From JADJXV01 sp046328995 (lineage in GTDB: Bacteria; Bacteroidota; Ignavibacteria; Kapaibacteriales; UBA961), in assembly GCA_046328995.1 (NCBI GenBank), contig JAXLVN010000001.1, positions 1 to 64,000 of the forward strand: a stretch of DNA of 64,000 bases, in the 5' to 3' direction. The position numbers and the translations under genes are program-made. This document shows positions 43,926-53,369 of the stretch, in pieces; the first letter of the stretch is position 1, and each line of letters starts with the position of its first letter. The notes beneath the pieces are model-generated. The model did not search any database. It was given only the letters and a program-made list of their open reading frames with translations, and was not told the DNA's origin.

Positions 43926-44196
43926 ATAAAGAAATATCATGCTTCCGTCAGCGGAGAGATCGAACAAAAAGGAGCATATTATTTCCTTCCGGTTGGATGT
44001 TCCCCACCTATCATCATACTACCCGCCGAAACGCTCTACAAACAAGCATCATCCACTGCTTACAACTATAACGCTTCCGCATTTCCTGAGATTTTGTAAA
44101 TTGTAGTAGGAAAAGAAAGGTAACCCTATCTGAGGTACGGTGTGCATACGTTTCAGCGGCGAGTGCTGGTGTTTGGTTGTAGTTACCGACCGGCCA
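43926..44196 (+). repeat. Cassette repeat, copy C with orphan C-terminal fragment
   Basis: Copy C has the same core (44071-44194) as A and B and a longer upstream part. One frame (43883-44071) encodes a fragment ending with His-Thr-Thr-Arg-Arg-Asn-Ala-Leu-Gln-Thr-Ser-Ile-Ile-His-Cys, which aligns without gaps to the fragments in E and B. Another overlapping frame is open through Ala-Phe-Pro-Glu-Ile-Leu to a stop and is a shadow or the result of a frameshift. The 525-base gap before the next gene also holds the first miniature element. Confidence 0.75.
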
Positions 44197-44208
44197 GGAA
44201 ATCTTATT

Positions 44209-44370
44209 GAAGTTGTTTAGGATTATTTTTAGAGCCGATTTTTGGGGTAGAAAACATGCTGACTATGACCGGTATGCTGTATTTCCAAATGAAAAACAGG
44301 CGTCTTAGCCGCCCTCAACTATGGAGGTAAAGCAATGTTTCGCTCTCCGTTGAAAATACTAAACAACTTC
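44209..44370. mobile_element. 162-bp miniature inverted-repeat element, copy 1
   Basis: The element begins GAAGTTGTTTAGGATT and ends AATACTAAACAACTTC; the first and last 16 bases are inverted copies with one mismatch. It is flanked by ATT on both sides (44206-44208 and 44371-44373), a 3-bp target duplication. It has no transposase gene. It differs from copy 2 at three positions by eye. Confidence 0.88.
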
Positions 44371-44398
44371 ATTGATTATTTAACTTCGCCAATTGATA

Positions 44399-45160
44399 AT
44401 GAACGAAAAAAAATCCCAAAAATCGTATATGGAAAAAATCTCTTGGTATTGGAATTTGATTCACTTCTTATTCTTTAAAATTGATATTTATGCAGCAAAA
44501 GTGATAACCAGCCCTATACGATGGTTAGGCAACGCAATAATAAATACAGAACCTTTTAAAAAAAGATTAGAGAAAAATGGATCATCGCCGGAAGAATTTA
44601 CTAAGCAACTTCGTAGTCAAAACGACAACCCAAAGACTAGTAATAGCATTTATATTGCTGGAGGAGTTACAGGAAGTTTGATTGGATTTACGATTTTTAG
44701 CCTTTTTAATTTATTACAGATAATTATCGATGTAAATTTTTTCAAATATATAGTAAATAACGAAATGTACTGGCTCGTAACTATTTTTGCTTTGACTATA
44801 CCACCATTGCTTTTCAACCATTCTATTTTATGAAGTTGTTTAGGATTATTTTTAGAGCCGATTTTTGGGGTAGAAAACATGCTGACTATGACCGGTATGC
44901 TGTATTTCCAAACGAAAAACAGGCGTCTTAGCCGCCCTCAACTATGGAAGTAAAGCAATGTTTCGCTCTCCGTTGAAAATCCTAAACAACTTCTATATAA
45001 AAATGATAAATATTTACAATATTTCAAGAAGTTTAATAAAATGTCAAAAGAGCAGAGAAAGAGGGATTACTGGATATCGTTTATCATCGTATTTTCTATG
45101 GTAATTTTCATACTGGGCAGTTTCATACTTTATATTCAAGTAAAGCCGGGGTTTAACTAA
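44399..45160 (+). pseudogene. Membrane protein gene split by miniature element copy 2
   Basis: The 5' part (44399-44830) encodes 144 residues with membrane helices at about 90-112 and 121-138. The stop TGA at 44831 is made by the last base of the target site plus the first two of the element. Deleting the 162-bp element and one TAT duplication restores a single frame that continues from 44997 to TAA at 45160, adding ~54 residues with another hydrophobic helix, about 198 residues in all. The intact protein is an unrecognised multi-pass membrane protein, possibly another cassette gene. The truncated form might still be made. No good ribosome-binding site is seen. Confidence 0.8.
44832..44993. 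mobile_element. 162-bp miniature inverted-repeat element, copy 2
   Basis: The same element as at 44209, with perfect 16-bp terminal inverted repeats (GAAGTTGTTTAGGATT / AATCCTAAACAACTTC) and a TAT target duplication (44829-44831 and 44994-44996). It interrupts the membrane-protein gene. Both copies lie in the same orientation, about 460 bases apart. Confidence 0.92.
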
Positions 45161-45174
45161 AAGAATTTTCCCTG

Positions 45175-45282
45175 TTGTAGTAGGAAAATGGAAGTAAACC
45201 CTATCAGAAGCATGAACGTGCATATATTTCAGCAGCAGGTGTTGGCGATTGATTGTAGAAAGCGTACGGACGGGGAAATAGA
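45175..45282 (+). repeat. Cassette repeat, partial diverged copy D
   Basis: TGTAGTAGGAAAATGGAAGT through TTGATTGTAGAAAGCGTACGGACGGGG matches the second half of the repeat in copy B. The first half (AFPEIL/peptide part) is missing. It marks the right end of the array. The remaining ~190 bases before the next gene show nothing definite. Confidence 0.65.
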
Positions 45283-45481
45283 AAATTAGAACCGAAAATT
45301 ATACGTTCCGATATTTCTCAAAACTGCCTTAAAATCCTACCAGGTAGTATGATTGTACATTGCTTTCGATCGCTCTGTAATTATCCAATAGCGTTTTCTT
45401 GGAAAGTGGTACACGCTGATTTGTTGTTGTTTCTGTGCAGATATTCTTATTTTTATCGCTAACAATACAGTGGATATGACC

Positions 45482-46663
45482 ATGAAATTTCTACTAGTTA
45501 TACTCTTTACTTTTGTTCTTTCGAATTGTGCTTTTGGGCAACTTCAGCCCTATATGCTCAGTGCGCAAATTGATAGCCTGCTCCGTGTGGATACCACAGG
45601 TTGGAAACACCAAACTGCCGCCGTGAACTACTCAATGATTGGAGCATATATGCAGTCCCTACAAGCCAGGGACAGGGAATTCCCGAATGCTCGGGGTGCT
45701 GAACCAACTCACGAACAACACATGCAGTTCAGTCAATTCACGCCGGTGGATGCGAGAAAGGCAATACTGGAAGAAGCCACCAAAACGCGCGTACTGATCC
45801 TTAATGAAGCGCATCATAACAGTTTGCATCGGATTTTCCTGGCTGACCTCTTACCCGATCTCCATAAACTTGGCTATACGTTTATCGGGATGGAAGCGCT
45901 CAGTGCTGCCGATACACAATTGCATCGCCGCAAATATCCGGTCATTCAAAGCGGCTATTATACGAAAGAACCGTGTTTTGGGAATCTTATCAGAGAAGCG
46001 CTGGATATTGGATATACGGTGTTTCCGTACGAACAGGATGTTGCCGACAGTGCTCAGGTAAAAGCAGGACGTGAAAAGGCACAAGCGCTAAACATTGCAA
46101 CAATCATCAATCGTCATCCGAAGGCAAAAGTACTTCTCTATTGCGGATATGACCACGCTGCAGAAGATACTTTACGGAATTTCATGGGGTTACCTATGGC
46201 AGGGCAACTCAAACTTCTCACCGGAATTGACCCATTTACCATCGACCAAACGGCACTCACCGAATATGTTGTCGTTGGCAACAGATACCGAAAATTAATA
46301 CAGGAACGCCATGATGCGGTGTTTGTTGACTCTCAACGACAGTATTTCAACAAAGCTACCTTGCCGAAGAGAATGGACTGTAATCTGTACCACCCGAACA
46401 CAGAATATGAGTATGGCAGACCCACATGGTTGAAAAGAAAAAACACCACATTCGTCCTGCTTCAGGATAAGGTGAAAATCGACTATCCCTGCCTTATCAA
46501 AATATATTTAGCGACCGATGACAAAAGCACTGCCGTACCGATTGACGTGGTGGAAGTCAAATCCGCGAATGAAAAAGTAGCTTCTGTCATTCTCAAGCGT
46601 AGAAAGCACGTAGCAGTCGTCGTCAACGGCAAAGGTGAACAACAAGAATTTCCTGTCAGATAG
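45482..46663 (+). CDS. Exported protein resembling the EreA/ChaN/TraB-like fold
   Basis: A 393-residue protein from the ATG at 45482, chosen because it gives a clean signal peptide (Met-Lys-Phe-Leu-Leu ... Ala-Phe-Gly-Gln); ATG and GTG codons just upstream are alternatives. The core has Val-Leu-Ile-Leu-Asn-Glu-Ala-His-His near residue 105, then Gly-Met-Glu-Ala about 35 residues later and Tyr-Cys-Gly-Tyr-Asp-His-Ala near 225. This pattern of Glu and His residues recalls the superfamily of erythromycin esterase, ChaN haem-binding and TraB/TIKI proteins. The substrate is unknown. It is probably periplasmic. Confidence 0.65.
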   Translation: MKFLLVILFTFVLSNCAFGQLQPYMLSAQIDSLLRVDTTGWKHQTAAVNYSMIGAYMQSLQARDREFPNARGAEPTHEQHMQFSQFTPVDARKAILEEATKTRVLILNEAHHNSLHRIFLADLLPDLHKLGYTFIGMEALSAADTQLHRRKYPVIQSGYYTKEPCFGNLIREALDIGYTVFPYEQDVADSAQVKAGREKAQALNIATIINRHPKAKVLLYCGYDHAAEDTLRNFMGLPMAGQLKLLTGIDPFTIDQTALTEYVVVGNRYRKLIQERHDAVFVDSQRQYFNKATLPKRMDCNLYHPNTEYEYGRPTWLKRKNTTFVLLQDKVKIDYPCLIKIYLATDDKSTAVPIDVVEVKSANEKVASVILKRRKHVAVVVNGKGEQQEFPVR

Positions 46664-46807
46664 CGTGCATGAGACTATCGGAATTGCCGGTGTGTTCGGA
46701 TGCAGGGAGATATCATTTGCACGCCTAGCTGTTATACTGAATTTGTTCCCATAAATTTCAATTGTGTGTCTATTTTGATGCAGTAACGCTTTCCTTTTAC
46801 CCATAGC

Positions 46808-46838
46808 TTTGGAAAAGAATGAAATTATAGTATATTTG
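46808..46838 (+). promoter_or_regulatory. Consensus Bacteroidota-type promoter
   Basis: TTTG (46808-46811), a 19-base spacer and TATATTTG (46831-46838) match the -33/-7 consensus fully. It lies 53 bases before the ATG at 46892. Confidence 0.65.
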
Positions 46839-46891
46839 TCGTGTTGAATAACTGTTTTCGCTCTATGTTCAATATTTCCAGGATGTTCACT

Positions 46892-47767
46892 ATGAGAACT
46901 CTTCTCCTTATTCTCGCCGTATGCACTCTATTTTCCGGCAAGCTCGTCGCTCAATCCTACCTTTCTCCGCGTGTCGGTAATGACATTGACCGCATCGAAA
47001 AAGAATATTTTGGACTCTTTCCCACAATTAATGGGTTCGTTTCGGCGAAAGCTGTGTCGAAGTCCGAACAATTTACGACCCTTACCATTACCACTCACTT
47101 CGAGGGGCGCAGAAAAGATACATCCTTGCTCATTGATGCCGGCACAATCGCTAAACTCGCGAAGTATTTCGACAGCTATGAAACGGTGAGAATGAAGGAA
47201 AACACCGTCAACTGGTCTGTTTTTAAAGGAATTGCTGCGGAATCACCGGCGATTAACGATCCATTCCATGAACCCATGGAGACGACCATTGAAAGTCTCG
47301 ACGGAACGAGTATTACGGGTACATTGCTGTGGGCTGAGGACAGTTCGCTTGTATTATGGAAAAGCGAAGAACCCTACAATTGGCGAACTCTGGCGCAGAA
47401 TGCAGGTCCGGTACGTGTCGAGCAGATGAAGCATATTCGCCTCGAGCGTCAGGGTGGATTCACGAGTGGTGCAAAGATTGGTGCGTATGCGGGAATTGCG
47501 CTTTATATTGTGGGTTTAGGATTGAATTATGAAGATATAAAAATACGAAATTTAGAAAATGTAGCAGGTTATATGTTCGGAGGTGCTATCCTCACTGCGT
47601 GCAGTGCTGTCGCAGGTGGTATTATCGGGTCTATTATTCAGCAGGATTTTCATGCTGATGTCAACGGGAGTATGGAGAACTATCTACCTCTTGTAGATAC
47701 CCTTTCCAAATCCTCTGTGATTGAGTCCTATCCGCCGCCGGAATTGGTGCGATTAATTAATAAATAG
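46892..47767 (+). CDS. Exported protein of unknown function with two membrane helices
   Basis: A 291-residue protein from the ATG at 46892, chosen because AGGA lies upstream and a signal peptide (ending Leu-Val-Ala-Gln) follows directly; the open frame extends 17 codons further. A middle segment (about 135-185) has Ser-Leu-Asp-Gly-Thr-Ser-Ile-Thr-Gly-Thr-Leu, similar to the small beta domain of the outer-membrane-type protein at 39.7 kb. Two hydrophobic, Gly-rich stretches (~193-212 and ~225-250) may be membrane-inserted. The family is not known. It is convergent with the VWA-like gene, with 15 bases between the stops. Confidence 0.65.
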   Translation: MRTLLLILAVCTLFSGKLVAQSYLSPRVGNDIDRIEKEYFGLFPTINGFVSAKAVSKSEQFTTLTITTHFEGRRKDTSLLIDAGTIAKLAKYFDSYETVRMKENTVNWSVFKGIAAESPAINDPFHEPMETTIESLDGTSITGTLLWAEDSSLVLWKSEEPYNWRTLAQNAGPVRVEQMKHIRLERQGGFTSGAKIGAYAGIALYIVGLGLNYEDIKIRNLENVAGYMFGGAILTACSAVAGGIIGSIIQQDFHADVNGSMENYLPLVDTLSKSSVIESYPPPELVRLINK

Positions 47768-47782
47768 CGAAGGAGAAAGGAA

Positions 47783-49972
47783 TTACACCATACCTGAACG
47801 CTTCCGCAGGAACCATTCAACGGCAAAGAAGAGGAGGGCACTTGCCAGCATCCACGGCAAATTCCAGAGAGCAAATTCTGACTTTTGGGTGATTGTACGA
47901 TCTTTAAATCCGGGGTGTTTTTTCATGTCTTCGAGGAGGGTTGATGCCGTCGCCGGAGTATAGAATTTCCCGCCGGTGCGCTCAGCCATTTGCCGTAAGA
48001 GCTCGGCATTCATCCGAACATTCTGATATTCGAGTGCTATATCGCCTACGCTGAAGCGGCCGTTGTCGGTGCCATATGGTTTTTGATTAACGGTCACGCT
48101 GCCCGAATATGCATAATCACCTTCCGCAAGTCCATCAATCTGACCGGTATAGCGTCCATTCGAAAGTGGTGTCAGATGCACTTCCCGCGACAATTTCCCG
48201 CCGGAAATTTTCACCACCACATCCGCATTTTCAATCGGTGCGAGCGTCTGATCATAGACCTGAGCAATGCACTCGACTTTCTCGCCGCTTGCATAGAGTT
48301 TCTTGCTCGTGCGAATCCGTACGGACTTTTGATTTTCTGTCGTCGTCAGCCATTTGGTGGTGTTTTGCAGGAAAATCGAGAGGATATCCGGCATATCCTG
48401 ACGTCCTTTTGACACTTCAGCAGCTTCGCCTAAAAGCTTCCATCGGTAGAGACCATAGCCGAGAATGGCAACAGACTTTTTACCCTGAAACTCACGGGAA
48501 CTGATAAGAGGTTCGCTCAGCGGTGTCGTATTAACCTTAATCGTCGAAAGCACTTCCGACTCGGGTTTTATTTTGACAAACGTTTCGGTGCGGTAAATGG
48601 GCGGTAATTGATTCCACAGGTGGGCATCGTCATTAGTACCGGTAATTTTCAGCAGCGAATTCGACAACGCTCTCTGCGGCACATCGGCGAAGGCGAGAAA
48701 CTCCTGCGGACGTGAGGAAACAATTGAAAAAGGAAGGTACGGTTCCAAGATTCGTAGCTTGGTATAATCAGTCTGAAGCGATGCGACAAACAGCAGCGGC
48801 TTGCCGCGTTCGCACTCCTGAGCAATCATCTGCACCACGGCAGCAGGAGTCGAGCTGATCGGAAATCCAATTAATACAATCGCTTCGGCATCTTTGAGGG
48901 ATTGAGCGCTTGGCTGTACGTCATAAAATTCAGCGCCCTGCTTTTGGATAAATGCCGTGATGTCAGCACCTTTTTCTTTGTCTAAGATTGAACGGATAAA
49001 CGACACATCCGAACTCGGTGCGCCGGCAAAAAGAACGACTTTACGTTTCTGCTTAAGAACGGTGATGAATTCCGACAGGGAATTATTTTTAGATGTCAAT
49101 TCACCGTTTTTGGGAGCAATTGTTGCCGTAAGTTTGTGAATTCCTTCGGTCTTTGGATGATAGTCAAAGAGAGCGGAATAGGCGGTTTGTTCTCCCCGCA
49201 GACGGAGTGTCTGCTCGGCTATCTGAACGCCGTTATCGGACAAAATGAGCTTCGTTTCGGTGCCTTGATCATCTGTAATGCCGGATGATTTGATGTTTAT
49301 ATTCACCGGCACCGACGCGTCGAGATAGGTAATTTCATTGGTAATAATAGTCTGAATTGCGATGTCTTTGGGTTCGGACGAGTCACCTATACCTATAATA
49401 TACAACGGCTTGCCCTGCATCTCAGCTTCATAAAGCGGATTGGCTCCGGTATTAAACGCACCATCGGTTACGAGGAGTCCTGCCCGGATATTTGCATTTT
49501 CGGAGCGTTCTCCCATCCAGCGGATAGCGGCTGCTATATCGGTGAGCTGCCCGTCAAATTTCAGCGAATCGAGGGCGGTGGCATGAGGAATCGAGAGGAC
49601 AGTTTCCTGAAATGCTGCGACATCGGCTGCATCATTGATCGAGAGCACATTGGAGGCCGTCAGGGCGGTTTTAAAAGCATCACGGCGACTGCCGGTAATA
49701 TCCTTAATTGTCATCGACTGCGAATTATCGAGGAGGACAGCCACATGAGGTACGTCGATGCTTGCCCGCACGAGCGATAAAATAGGTTCGAAAAGAGCGA
49801 TAATGAGTAGCGAAAGAGCAAGCGTACGGAGACTAAGAAGGAGCGCTTTCTTACCGGAGGAAATAGGGGGAATCGTCGTACGGTAACTATAGAAGGCGAG
49901 AGCAAATGCACCGAAGATGGTCAGAGCGACAAACAGCCAAGAACCACTAATACCAAGTGAATATGAATTCAT
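47783..49972 (-). CDS. VWA-like membrane protein
   Basis: A 729-residue protein with two N-terminal membrane helices (about 9-28 and 42-63), a von Willebrand A-type domain whose metal site begins Leu-Leu-Asp-Asn-Ser-Gln-Ser-Met (about 81-88), a further alpha/beta domain in the middle, an Ig-like region near 560-650 and a C-terminal helix followed by Arg-Lys-Arg. This layout is found in the uncharacterised BatA-like membrane proteins common in Bacteroidota and Planctomycetes. The role is probably protein-protein contact in the periplasm. No MoxR ATPase or Bat genes are adjacent. Confidence 0.82.
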   Translation of the reverse strand: MNSYSLGISGSWLFVALTIFGAFALAFYSYRTTIPPISSGKKALLLSLRTLALSLLIIALFEPILSLVRASIDVPHVAVLLDNSQSMTIKDITGSRRDAFKTALTASNVLSINDAADVAAFQETVLSIPHATALDSLKFDGQLTDIAAAIRWMGERSENANIRAGLLVTDGAFNTGANPLYEAEMQGKPLYIIGIGDSSEPKDIAIQTIITNEITYLDASVPVNINIKSSGITDDQGTETKLILSDNGVQIAEQTLRLRGEQTAYSALFDYHPKTEGIHKLTATIAPKNGELTSKNNSLSEFITVLKQKRKVVLFAGAPSSDVSFIRSILDKEKGADITAFIQKQGAEFYDVQPSAQSLKDAEAIVLIGFPISSTPAAVVQMIAQECERGKPLLFVASLQTDYTKLRILEPYLPFSIVSSRPQEFLAFADVPQRALSNSLLKITGTNDDAHLWNQLPPIYRTETFVKIKPESEVLSTIKVNTTPLSEPLISSREFQGKKSVAILGYGLYRWKLLGEAAEVSKGRQDMPDILSIFLQNTTKWLTTTENQKSVRIRTSKKLYASGEKVECIAQVYDQTLAPIENADVVVKISGGKLSREVHLTPLSNGRYTGQIDGLAEGDYAYSGSVTVNQKPYGTDNGRFSVGDIALEYQNVRMNAELLRQMAERTGGKFYTPATASTLLEDMKKHPGFKDRTITQKSEFALWNLPWMLASALLFFAVEWFLRKRSGMV

Positions 49973-50171
49973 GTACTTAAGAGGAATTAACGATAAAGAT
50001 TAGGGTGAGACTTCAATTTTTGAACCGCCTTCGACGAACGTCACAGAATTGAATTTTAGGCACGAAAAGCCCGAAATTAACTTGCTTCTTATGCGAGAAG
50101 GTCGTAAGTTCGTACGCTTTTGGTCGAACTCTAAAAACAATTTGCACAAAAAATTACAAACAACAATCCTT

Positions 50172-52697
50172 ATGGCGAAGAAAAATCCTCCTGAAACACA
50201 GAAACCCCATCTCACTTCACTACCCGAGCTTCAACCTTCTCAACTCTCCTGGCGCTGCCCGGAGGACTTATTTTCGTTTGAAACCACACAAGAGCTGACG
50301 CCTATCAAAGGAATCGTCGGTCAGGAGCGGGCAATTGAGGCGATTCGTCTCGGAGCGCAGTTATATTCTCATGGCTACAACACGTTCGTCTCCGGTGTAT
50401 CCGGTACAGGCCGACTCTCAACGGTGAAGAAAATTCTCGATGAAGTAGCGACTTCGACGCCGGTGCTGTTTGATTTCTGTTATGTGCAAAACTTCGCCAC
50501 TCCCGACAATCCACGACTCTTGCGTTTTCCTGCCGGGCAGGGCAGACTCTTTTCGAAGGCAATGGACGAGGCGATTAGTTTTCTGAAGCGGAGAATACCA
50601 CAACTCTTTGAAGAAGAAGGATTTCAGCAGAAGCGGCTCTCGCTGATTGATTCCTATCAGCAAAAGGAGCAGGATTTAATCAGTGAGTTTAATATAAAAA
50701 TACGGCCGAGTGGGTTCGTCCTCGGGCGCATCGAAACCGAAGACGGCATCCCGCAAACCGAGGTATTTCCGATTATAAATGGCAAACCGGTCCCGATTTC
50801 GGAGATTGATACCCTTGTCAAGGCAAAGAAAATTACGGCTAAAAAAGCGGAAGAATTACGGGAAAAATATGATACACTTCATGATGAATTGTATTCCCTT
50901 GCGCGGTTAGGGGTGAAATTAATGCAGAAATTCCGCAGCGGACTCATTGAATTCGACACCACATCGGCATCGCTGATTACCAAGACTGTTTTTGACGAAA
51001 TCCGCAATGACTTTCCGGATACGCGGGTCAATGAATACCTGCGGGATGTGGAGAAAGATTTATTGGAGAATTTGGAAATATTCGAACCTTCCCTCGGGAA
51101 ACTACCATCAGAAGTCGCTGAAATTAAAGCAGATGAGAATTCCAAGGAGAAATTTGCCGCCTACTCGGTAAATGTGATTTTGGATAATTCGCAGAGTAAA
51201 GGCGCGCCGGTAATTGTCGAGACAATGCCGACATTTGTGAATTTGCTGGGCACGATTGAGAAGAAATACGACGCCAACGGATTCTGGAAAACGGATTTTA
51301 CAAAGATAAAATCGGGTTCGCTCCTCCGTGCCGATCAGGGCTACCTGGTCGTCAATGCGCTCGACCTTCTGCGTGAGGAAGGCGCGTGGCAGATTCTCAA
51401 GAAAGCACTCTTGTACGGCAAGCTTGAGATTCAGTCGGTGGATACGTATTTCACGATATCGCAGACATTGCTCAAGCCCGAGCCGATCGAGCTGAACGTA
51501 AAGGTCGTGATGATTGGTGATGAAGATTTGTACCGGGCGCTCTATTTTTCAGAGGAAGATTTCAAGAAGATATTTAAAGTGAATGCGGAGTTTGACTATG
51601 AAATTGACCGGTCGGAACATATGATCCGTTACTACGCGCATTTTATTCATAAAATCTGTGACAGTGAAAATTTACTGCATGCCGATCGGAGCGGTGTGGC
51701 GGCTATTGTCGAGTGGGGAGTGGCGCATACCGAGTCGCAGCAGAAGCTGACGCTGCAATTCAGCGATGTCGCCGATTTGCTCCGTGAAGCCTCGTATCAT
51801 GCCCAGTTATCGGGTGGCAGCTCACCTCTTGTAACACGGAAAAGCGTTCAACAGGCGCTGCAAGCGCGCCGCCGTCGGAATGAAATGCTTGATGAAAAAA
51901 TCAAACATCAAATCGTTCAGGAAACGCTGATGATCGACACCACCGGTGAGCGCATAGGACAGATTAACGGACTGACGGTCTATAGCACGGGATTAATATC
52001 ATTTGGTAAACCGGCAAGGATCACGTCAAGTGTCGGAGCAGGGGAGTCGAATATTATTAATATAGAGCGTGAAGTGGAGCTCAGCGGCAGCACGCACGAC
52101 AAGGGGGTGATGATTTTAGAAGGATTTATGCGGGAGCGCTTCGCTCAGGTGAGACCGTTGACGCTGTCTGCATCGATTGCATTCGAACAGAGTTATGGTG
52201 GAATTGACGGAGATTCGGCGACGGCTGCCGAGATTATCGTATTGCTGTCCGGACTCTCAAAACTCCCTATAAAGCAATCACTTGCCATAACCGGTTCGGT
52301 AAATCAAAAGGGCGACATTCAGCCCATCGGCGGCGTCAATGAGAAGATTCAGGGTTTTTTTGAAATCTGTGCCATCCGTGGACTTCAAGGAGATCAAGGG
52401 GTGGTAATTCCTCATCAGAATGTGCAGGATTTGATGCTGTCGGAGGAAGTGATACAGGCAGTGCGGGAGGGTAAATTCCATATATATCCCGTGGCCACTA
52501 TCGAGCAGGCAGCAGAGCGGATGATGGGGTGCTTGGCAGGGAAAATAAATGATGAGTTTTCCTATCCCGAGGGCACAATTTACGGACTTGTTGATGCCCG
52601 TCTGATTCAATTGCATGCAGCGACGGAGGGCAGCTCGGACAAAGAACCTCCAAAGAAAGCAGGCACAAAACGCAGAGCACAAACGCAGGCAGAATAA
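50172..52697 (+). CDS. Lon-family ATP-dependent protease (AAA_32 type)
   Basis: An 841-residue protein from the ATG at 50172; upstream codons are open but probably noncoding. The N-terminal region has an AAA-type P-loop reading Gly-Val-Ser-Gly-Thr-Gly-Arg-Leu-Ser, with Arg where Lys is canonical. The C-terminal Lon protease domain has the Ser-Lys dyad S682 (Gly-Asp-Ser-Ala) and K725 (Gly-Gly-Val-Asn-Glu-Lys), 43 residues apart as in E. coli Lon. It differs from housekeeping Lon in lacking the LAN domain. It is cytoplasmic and degrades unknown substrates. A family member with low or absent ATP dependence is possible. Confidence 0.88.
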   Translation: MAKKNPPETQKPHLTSLPELQPSQLSWRCPEDLFSFETTQELTPIKGIVGQERAIEAIRLGAQLYSHGYNTFVSGVSGTGRLSTVKKILDEVATSTPVLFDFCYVQNFATPDNPRLLRFPAGQGRLFSKAMDEAISFLKRRIPQLFEEEGFQQKRLSLIDSYQQKEQDLISEFNIKIRPSGFVLGRIETEDGIPQTEVFPIINGKPVPISEIDTLVKAKKITAKKAEELREKYDTLHDELYSLARLGVKLMQKFRSGLIEFDTTSASLITKTVFDEIRNDFPDTRVNEYLRDVEKDLLENLEIFEPSLGKLPSEVAEIKADENSKEKFAAYSVNVILDNSQSKGAPVIVETMPTFVNLLGTIEKKYDANGFWKTDFTKIKSGSLLRADQGYLVVNALDLLREEGAWQILKKALLYGKLEIQSVDTYFTISQTLLKPEPIELNVKVVMIGDEDLYRALYFSEEDFKKIFKVNAEFDYEIDRSEHMIRYYAHFIHKICDSENLLHADRSGVAAIVEWGVAHTESQQKLTLQFSDVADLLREASYHAQLSGGSSPLVTRKSVQQALQARRRRNEMLDEKIKHQIVQETLMIDTTGERIGQINGLTVYSTGLISFGKPARITSSVGAGESNIINIEREVELSGSTHDKGVMILEGFMRERFAQVRPLTLSASIAFEQSYGGIDGDSATAAEIIVLLSGLSKLPIKQSLAITGSVNQKGDIQPIGGVNEKIQGFFEICAIRGLQGDQGVVIPHQNVQDLMLSEEVIQAVREGKFHIYPVATIEQAAERMMGCLAGKINDEFSYPEGTIYGLVDARLIQLHAATEGSSDKEPPKKAGTKRRAQTQAE

Positions 52698-52788
52698 TGA
52701 CCTCTCTATTAGCGGAAAAAGTGGTAATTTGCTTTTGAAAATGATGTGAAATGTACGTTTTCAACATACTTGATTAGGGAACATCCGA

Positions 52789-53355
52789 GTGGATATTTAT
52801 TTAGTACGTCATACTTCCTTAAATGCAGATAAAGCCATCTGCTATGGTCAGTCTGAAGTTCATCTTGCCTCTACTTTTTTACAAGAAGCAAGCGATACTG
52901 CCAAGCTCATCCCCGAGCGTCATAATGCAGTATTTGTTGCTTCACCGGTGCGTCGCTGCGTACAGCTGGCAGAGTATCTCAGCCGACGACCACCTATGAC
53001 CGATAAACGTATTCTGGATCTCAATTTCGGCGATTGGGAGCTCAAGCGATGGGAGCATATCGATCCGGTTGCACTCGATGCCTGGACTCGAAATGCGGTC
53101 CATACCAGCTGTCCCAACGGCGAGTCTTATACCGACCTCTTTACCCGCAGTATTGATTTTTTTGATGAATTGACGGCCAAAAACCAAAAAGCAGCCGTGA
53201 TTGTAACCCATGCGAGCGTCATTCGGTGCTTGCTTATGTATGTATTGGCTATTCCGTTCGAACGCTCGTTTGATATGAGAATCGCCTATGGCAGTGTGAG
53301 CAAAATCAAAATCGAAGACGGTTCGGTGAGTGTCGATTTTATTAATAGAATTTAG
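52789..53355 (+). CDS. Histidine phosphatase superfamily protein
   Basis: A 188-residue enzyme starting at GTG with AGGGA upstream. The phospho-histidine motif reads Leu-Val-Arg-His-Thr-Ser (residues 5-10), with Thr in place of the usual Gly, and the second catalytic His is in Val-Thr-His-Ala near residue 141. Length and the Leu-Asn-Phe-Gly-Asp-Trp-Glu block are like alpha-ribazole phosphatase CobC (cobalamin nucleotide loop), but no cobalamin genes are near. A general sugar-phosphate phosphatase is equally possible. It is 14 bases before rodA. Confidence 0.85.
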   Translation: MDIYLVRHTSLNADKAICYGQSEVHLASTFLQEASDTAKLIPERHNAVFVASPVRRCVQLAEYLSRRPPMTDKRILDLNFGDWELKRWEHIDPVALDAWTRNAVHTSCPNGESYTDLFTRSIDFFDELTAKNQKAAVIVTHASVIRCLLMYVLAIPFERSFDMRIAYGSVSKIKIEDGSVSVDFINRI

Positions 53356-53369
53356 TATCCCCCCTTACA

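Noticed and set aside
43914..44099. 61-codon gene overlapping repeat C
   Set aside because: The frame differs from the one conserved between repeat copies; best seen as a frameshift or shadow within a decayed fragment.
40848..45282. Integron attC sites between the island genes
   Set aside because: The repeats contain no convincing RYYYAAC/GTTRRRY pair with a palindromic body, and no integrase is in the window; kept only as an untested alternative.
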